A stretch of DNA of 64,000 bases from Cytophagaceae bacterium ABcell3 (GTDB lineage: Bacteria > Bacteroidota > Bacteroidia > Cytophagales > Cytophagaceae). The stretch is taken from positions 1,324,584 to 1,388,583 of the forward strand of contig CP133159.1 of the NCBI GenBank assembly GCA_030913385.1, read 5' to 3'. This document shows positions 60,167 through 64,000 of this stretch, piece by piece (the first letter of the stretch is position 1; each line of letters begins with the position of its first letter). The position numbers and the translations under genes are program-made. The notes beneath the pieces are model-generated. The model worked only from the letters and a program-made list of their open reading frames with translations. It was not told the DNA's origin and ran no database searches.

Positions 60167-63085
60167 ATGAGTATAGACTGTAATAAAATATTAAATGTTT
60201 TAAAAAGAGAAGGCACTGACCAGCAAATGCGTGTGCGTGGTAAACTTATGTCTGATCAATTAAACTTGATTGATTTTGACTTGAGCGACTGGGTTTTGTT
60301 TGCATTCAAGTTTGCTGATTATGTTAAATTTCCGGAAAAAGATCCTTCCGGTATAGGAAGAAATAACTGGCGTGACTTCTTTAACTTATTTCCTGAGGAA
60401 GGTTATAAAGAAACCGACCTTGAAGATATTAAAGATTCAATTGCTGCTTTTTTAAGAAATGCAGAACAAGAACATAATCTGACGCCCCACCTTACCCTCT
60501 ATGTTGTTTTTTTAAAGCTTATTCAAAAAAGTCAGAAAAGGTTCAATGGACTTACTAAGCGACACCTAGATTTTTATTATCAAAATATTCTGCATATAGA
60601 GAAAAAGCCTTTAAGGTCTGACCATGTTTATGTGCTGTTTGAATTGGCTAAAAATTTCTCTGAAGGCAGAGTTCCTCAGGGAACATCTTTGGACGCAGGT
60701 AAAGACCTCGATGGGAAAAAACTCATTTATAAAACCACAGAAGAGGTTGTTGTTAATACTGCCAAAATATCTCACTTAAAAAGCATTTACCATCAAGAGG
60801 CAACAAACAACCAACCGGGATATTTAGGCGCAGCACCTGTGGTTAATAGTAAAGACGGTTTGGGAGAAGAATTTTTGGATGGTTCAAAAAGTTGGAGGCC
60901 TTTCAGAAAACAAGCTTCACTTTCTGCCAAACTGGGCTTTTCTCTATCATCGCACATGTTGAGGTTGGCAGAGGGAGAGCGGAAGATCGAAGTGTCTTTT
61001 TCTTTTGATAAGGATGTTGAAATAGATGGTGCAATTGGGGAATTGTTTTCAGTAACATTGACTGGGGAGGACGGGTGGTATAAACCTACAGGAGGAATAG
61101 TTTCAAGCATTGCTGAAAGAACCTTGACTTTAACTATTCGCCTTAATGAAGATGAGCCTGCAATAGTTCCCTTTAACAATGACTTGCATGAAGGATCCTA
61201 TAGAGTGCATGAACCTGTAATAAGGGTTAATGTTGATGTAAGTGGCGATACTGGCTATGCTTTTTATTCAAAAATGAGTAAAGCTATTTTTTCCTCTTTT
61301 GAGATTGAAGTGAAGGTGGATGATGTAAGGAATGTCCAGTTAGAAAATAGTTTTGGCCCATTAGATCCTCAGAGGCCATTTTTCCCTTTTACGCCAAGGC
61401 CTGTAAAAGGAGGATATTTTCAGGTTTCTTATGCCGAAGCACTGCAAAAGAACCCTGAAAGTATCACGGTGGAAATGGATTGGGTAAACCTGCCTGATGA
61501 TTTTAAAAAACTTTATGAGGCGTATGATGCAGGTGTGGAAGGGAGTTCTTATTTTACGTTTACTGAGGCAGGGGCAAGCAATGATAAACACCTGCTTTTT
61601 CAGGGCTCACATTTTAACTATGAATTTACTACAGGACTTGATAAAGATTTAAAGGTAAAACTTACTGAAACTTTTTTGCATGAAATATACCCCAGAATAT
61701 ACACCCAAAAAGCGATTAACCTAGGGTGCGGGGACAAACTGCCTAATGAGCCATATACGCCGCTTGCTGAAAATATCAGTTTGTCGTATAAAGCTACTTT
61801 AACTGTCGATCTTAACGAAGGCAATGATGGCAAGGCGCTTTTTTTTCATGAATTGCCTTTTGGCTATGTGCAGAAGTTTCCTAGAACAAGTCAAGAAGAG
61901 AGTAGCTTTAATTTATTGCCGGATTATGATTATGGAGGGGAGCTTTATATAGGTTTGGAAAATGCCAGTCCACGGCAGCAGATATCACTTTTGTTTCAGT
62001 TGACAGAAGGAAGCGAAAACCCATTGTCTGTAGATAGGTCGGCAGGCGAACGTGTCGAGTGGGCTTTTTTAAGTAAAAATGTTTGGAGAGAGCTTCCGCC
62101 GGAAAGCATTCTTAAAGATCAAACCAACAACTTTTTGCAAAGTGGTATATTTAGATGCGTTCTCCCTGTGGGGGCAGACGTTGCCAATACGGTGTTGCCT
62201 ACTGGGTATCATTGGTTACGTGCCAGAAAAAAGAAAATATCTTACGATGCCGTATGTGAATTCGTAGATGTTAAGGCACAAGTTGTTGAAGCCAAATTTG
62301 AAGATAATGGTAATAACACTGGTCATTTAGAACATGGGCTTTCTGAAGAAACCATTTCTAATCTAACTCGGCGTGTAAGCGCTTTTAAAGGAATTGCTCA
62401 GCCTTTTCCTTCGTTTGGAGGTCGCTTGCCTGAAGCAGACCTAAGTTTTTATAGGCGTGTGAGCGAACGGCTCAGGCATAAAAATAGGACTGTGTCTTTA
62501 TGGGATTATGAACATATGGTTTTAGAGAACTTTCCTCGAATATATAAAGTGAAGTGCCTGAACCATACTTCTGGAGACAATTATCAGTCTCCGGGATATA
62601 TAGAAATTGTAGTTATCCCTGATACTGTAAACCAGAAGGTTTATGATATGTTTCAGCCACGGGTGAGTCAAGCTGTGCGTGACCAAATACAAGATTTTGT
62701 TAGCGCACGCAGCTCTTTTCATGTCCGTGTAAAAGTACTAAACCCATTGTATCGAGAGGTAAAGGTGAAGCTGAAAGTAAAATTTAAAGCTGGTTATGAG
62801 GAAAATTATTACAGGCAGGAAATTCGCCAAGAAATTAACCGGTTTTTGGCTCCTTGGGCTTATGAAAAGGAAACGCTCCCTGAATTTGGGAATTCTTTAC
62901 ATAAAAGCTTATTGATACATTTCCTTGAAGGCCTGGAATATGTTGATTATTTAAGAGATGTTGAAATACAGGTAAAGGGATCAGGTGGGGAGTTCGATAA
63001 AGTGTCTTCAGGTTTTGTGCAGGACTCAAACCCTAAAGCTATTTTAGTTCCTGCTGATCGACATTCGGTTGATTTGGTTGAATAA
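60167..63085 (+). CDS. Baseplate protein J-like (Pvc11)
   Basis: 972 residues. The N-terminal half (1-400) has VYVLFELAKNFSEGRVPQGTSLDAGKDLDGKKLIYKT, as in large eCIS baseplate wedges. The C-terminal gpJ-like part includes GGRLPEADLSFYRRVSERLRHKNRTVSLWDYEHMVLENFPRIYKVKCLNHT and VNPLYREVKVKLKVKFKAGYEENYYRQEIRQEINRFLAPW. It forms the outer baseplate. Much larger than phage gpJ, in line with the extended baseplates of Bacteroidota eCIS. Confidence 0.9.
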   Translation: MSIDCNKILNVLKREGTDQQMRVRGKLMSDQLNLIDFDLSDWVLFAFKFADYVKFPEKDPSGIGRNNWRDFFNLFPEEGYKETDLEDIKDSIAAFLRNAEQEHNLTPHLTLYVVFLKLIQKSQKRFNGLTKRHLDFYYQNILHIEKKPLRSDHVYVLFELAKNFSEGRVPQGTSLDAGKDLDGKKLIYKTTEEVVVNTAKISHLKSIYHQEATNNQPGYLGAAPVVNSKDGLGEEFLDGSKSWRPFRKQASLSAKLGFSLSSHMLRLAEGERKIEVSFSFDKDVEIDGAIGELFSVTLTGEDGWYKPTGGIVSSIAERTLTLTIRLNEDEPAIVPFNNDLHEGSYRVHEPVIRVNVDVSGDTGYAFYSKMSKAIFSSFEIEVKVDDVRNVQLENSFGPLDPQRPFFPFTPRPVKGGYFQVSYAEALQKNPESITVEMDWVNLPDDFKKLYEAYDAGVEGSSYFTFTEAGASNDKHLLFQGSHFNYEFTTGLDKDLKVKLTETFLHEIYPRIYTQKAINLGCGDKLPNEPYTPLAENISLSYKATLTVDLNEGNDGKALFFHELPFGYVQKFPRTSQEESSFNLLPDYDYGGELYIGLENASPRQQISLLFQLTEGSENPLSVDRSAGERVEWAFLSKNVWRELPPESILKDQTNNFLQSGIFRCVLPVGADVANTVLPTGYHWLRARKKKISYDAVCEFVDVKAQVVEAKFEDNGNNTGHLEHGLSEETISNLTRRVSAFKGIAQPFPSFGGRLPEADLSFYRRVSERLRHKNRTVSLWDYEHMVLENFPRIYKVKCLNHTSGDNYQSPGYIEIVVIPDTVNQKVYDMFQPRVSQAVRDQIQDFVSARSSFHVRVKVLNPLYREVKVKLKVKFKAGYEENYYRQEIRQEINRFLAPWAYEKETLPEFGNSLHKSLLIHFLEGLEYVDYLRDVEIQVKGSGGEFDKVSSGFVQDSNPKAILVPADRHSVDLVE

Positions 63086-63108
63086 CCTGCAAATAAATTT
63101 TTTTTGAA

Positions 63109-64000
63109 ATGCCTTTTGCTAAACAATATAGTACAATACCTAAAAACGTATCATCTAACGATGATTTGGACTTTGAGTACCTTCGTCGTGAAGGGATTGC
63201 GTACATAGAAAAATTCGGAAGCAAGCTATGGACGGATTATAACACCCATGATCCAGGAATTACTATGCTTGAGGTCTTGTGCTATGCAATTACCGATCTT
63301 GCGAATCGTGCTAGTTTGCCTATGCAAGATATTTTAGGTGGTAAAACTAGCATAGAGGGACAATTTTTTAATGCCGAAGAAATGCTGCCTTCTGCGCCTG
63401 TTACCGCTCTTGATTACCGAAAATTGATAATTGACAGGATAGATGGGGTGAGGAACTGCTGGGTAAGTAAAGAAGAGGTTGTGTTATATGCAGATACCAA
63501 GAACAACAAGTTAGCCTATAATAAAAAGGCATTTGAAGGGACTTCTGAGCACCGTATTGAAGAAGTCAAGGTGCAGGGGTTTTATAAGTTTCTTTTAGAT
63601 GTGCATGAGAACGTAGATTTTGAGGAGGTCAAAGCAAATGTCTTTAAGGTTTATCATCAGAACAGAAATCTATGTGAAGATCTTTTAAAAGTAGAAAAGG
63701 TAGCTTCTTTCCCTGTTCAGGTCTGTGCCAATATAGAGTTGCTTCCTGAAGCTCATGAGGAAGAGGTCTATGCCAACATCTATTTGGCTTTAGAGGATTA
63801 TTTAAATCCTTCTTTTCGGTTTTATTCATTGGCGGAAATGGTAGAAAAAGGGTATGCTACAGAGGATATTTTTGATGGCCCTCCGCCAGTGAATGGCTTT
63901 TTGGATACGAAAGAAGTTAGCAGGGCAGAATTGAAGACGGAGGTAAGGCTTTCGGACATCATTAGTTTAATTATGGAAGTTGATGGTGTCAAGGTTATAA
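63109..64000 (+). CDS. Second baseplate protein (Pvc12-like), truncated by window end
   Basis: 297 codons visible from the ATG at 63109. Begins MPFAKQYSTIPKNVSSNDDL; contains YIEKFGSKLWTDYNTHDPGITMLEVLCYAITDLANRASLPM, a motif shared by eCIS second baseplate proteins (Afp12/Pvc12). The C-terminal part lies beyond the window. It starts 23 bp after gpJ with no strong ribosome binding site visible. Confidence 0.88.
   Translation, partial: MPFAKQYSTIPKNVSSNDDLDFEYLRREGIAYIEKFGSKLWTDYNTHDPGITMLEVLCYAITDLANRASLPMQDILGGKTSIEGQFFNAEEMLPSAPVTALDYRKLIIDRIDGVRNCWVSKEEVVLYADTKNNKLAYNKKAFEGTSEHRIEEVKVQGFYKFLLDVHENVDFEEVKANVFKVYHQNRNLCEDLLKVEKVASFPVQVCANIELLPEAHEEEVYANIYLALEDYLNPSFRFYSLAEMVEKGYATEDIFDGPPPVNGFLDTKEVSRAELKTEVRLSDIISLIMEVDGVKVI

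Noticed and set aside
52764-64000. Type VI secretion system or prophage tail
   Set aside because: The single-chain sheath, DUF4255, DUF5908 and LysM proteins are eCIS features; no TssB/TssC pair, membrane complex or capsid genes are seen.

Overview
The window is a chromosomal segment of a Bacteroidota bacterium, most likely class Cytophagia. This rests on the block rpmB-rpmG-DUF4295-ftsY followed by rimO, a type IX secretion (Por) C-terminal sorting domain, a DUF5522 protein, a bacillithiol-type YtxJ, a CarboxypepD_reg/TonB-plug outer-membrane protein, weak Shine-Dalgarno sites, and several promoters of the Bacteroidota type (TTG, then TAnnTTTG). No tRNA, rRNA, CRISPR array or intact transposase was seen.

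Layout. 1-8.2 kb: a small membrane protein and two paralogous secreted YwqK/MORN-repeat proteins that flank a 1338-residue secreted adhesin-like protein with nine Ig/PKD-like repeats; a 103/206-bp tandem repeat lies behind it. 8.3-15.7 kb (minus strand): an outer-membrane beta-barrel protein, a secreted Spy-like helical protein, an ECF sigma factor with a presumed membrane anti-sigma factor and a Spy/CpxP-like protein, then three tandem DUF4168 secreted proteins. The Spy-like gene and the sigma operon share a 32-bp upstream motif. 16-30 kb: YkvA, a PPOX-fold protein, a PAS histidine kinase, a PIG-L deacetylase coupled to a 40-residue membrane peptide and a sodium:solute symporter, ChrA, an AAA/DUF4143 ATPase preceded by three operator-like palindromes spaced exactly 40 bp apart, a DUF2911 protein, a flavodoxin and an outer-membrane protein. 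30-38 kb: housekeeping genes (rimO, ftsY, DUF4295, rpmG, rpmB, rocD, hemB, a GroES-like protein, mnmD, a cold-shock protein).

38-45.2 kb is a sulfation module. On the minus strand cysQ, a cache/HAMP histidine kinase, a sulfotransferase and a GT2 glycosyltransferase overlap or abut. Divergently, cysC-cysD-cysN make the donor PAPS. No sulfite or PAPS reductase gene is present, so this set probably serves sulfation of a surface glycan. 45.4-52.3 kb holds a subtilisin-like lipoprotein, ispF, an M16 peptidase, a fused 2-oxoacid dehydrogenase E1, a small lipoprotein, a very basic 17-residue-repeat protein and ytxJ.

52.7 kb to the end is the most interesting region: the front part of an extracellular contractile injection system (eCIS; Afp/PVC/MAC/AlgoCIS lineage). 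In order: DUF4255 tail-terminator, an unrecognised 276-residue protein, a single sheath protein, two tube proteins, DUF5908, a LysM baseplate protein, a VgrG-like spike, a PAAR tip, gp25, a gpJ-like baseplate protein and a truncated second baseplate protein. The ATPase, tape measure, tail fibres and cargo genes would lie beyond position 64000.

A dispersed family of short elements ending in TTAAnCCnnAnTATGCA recurs between genes across the window (near 1.9, 13.6, 16.5, 19.5, 36.0, 45.3 and 46.7 kb).
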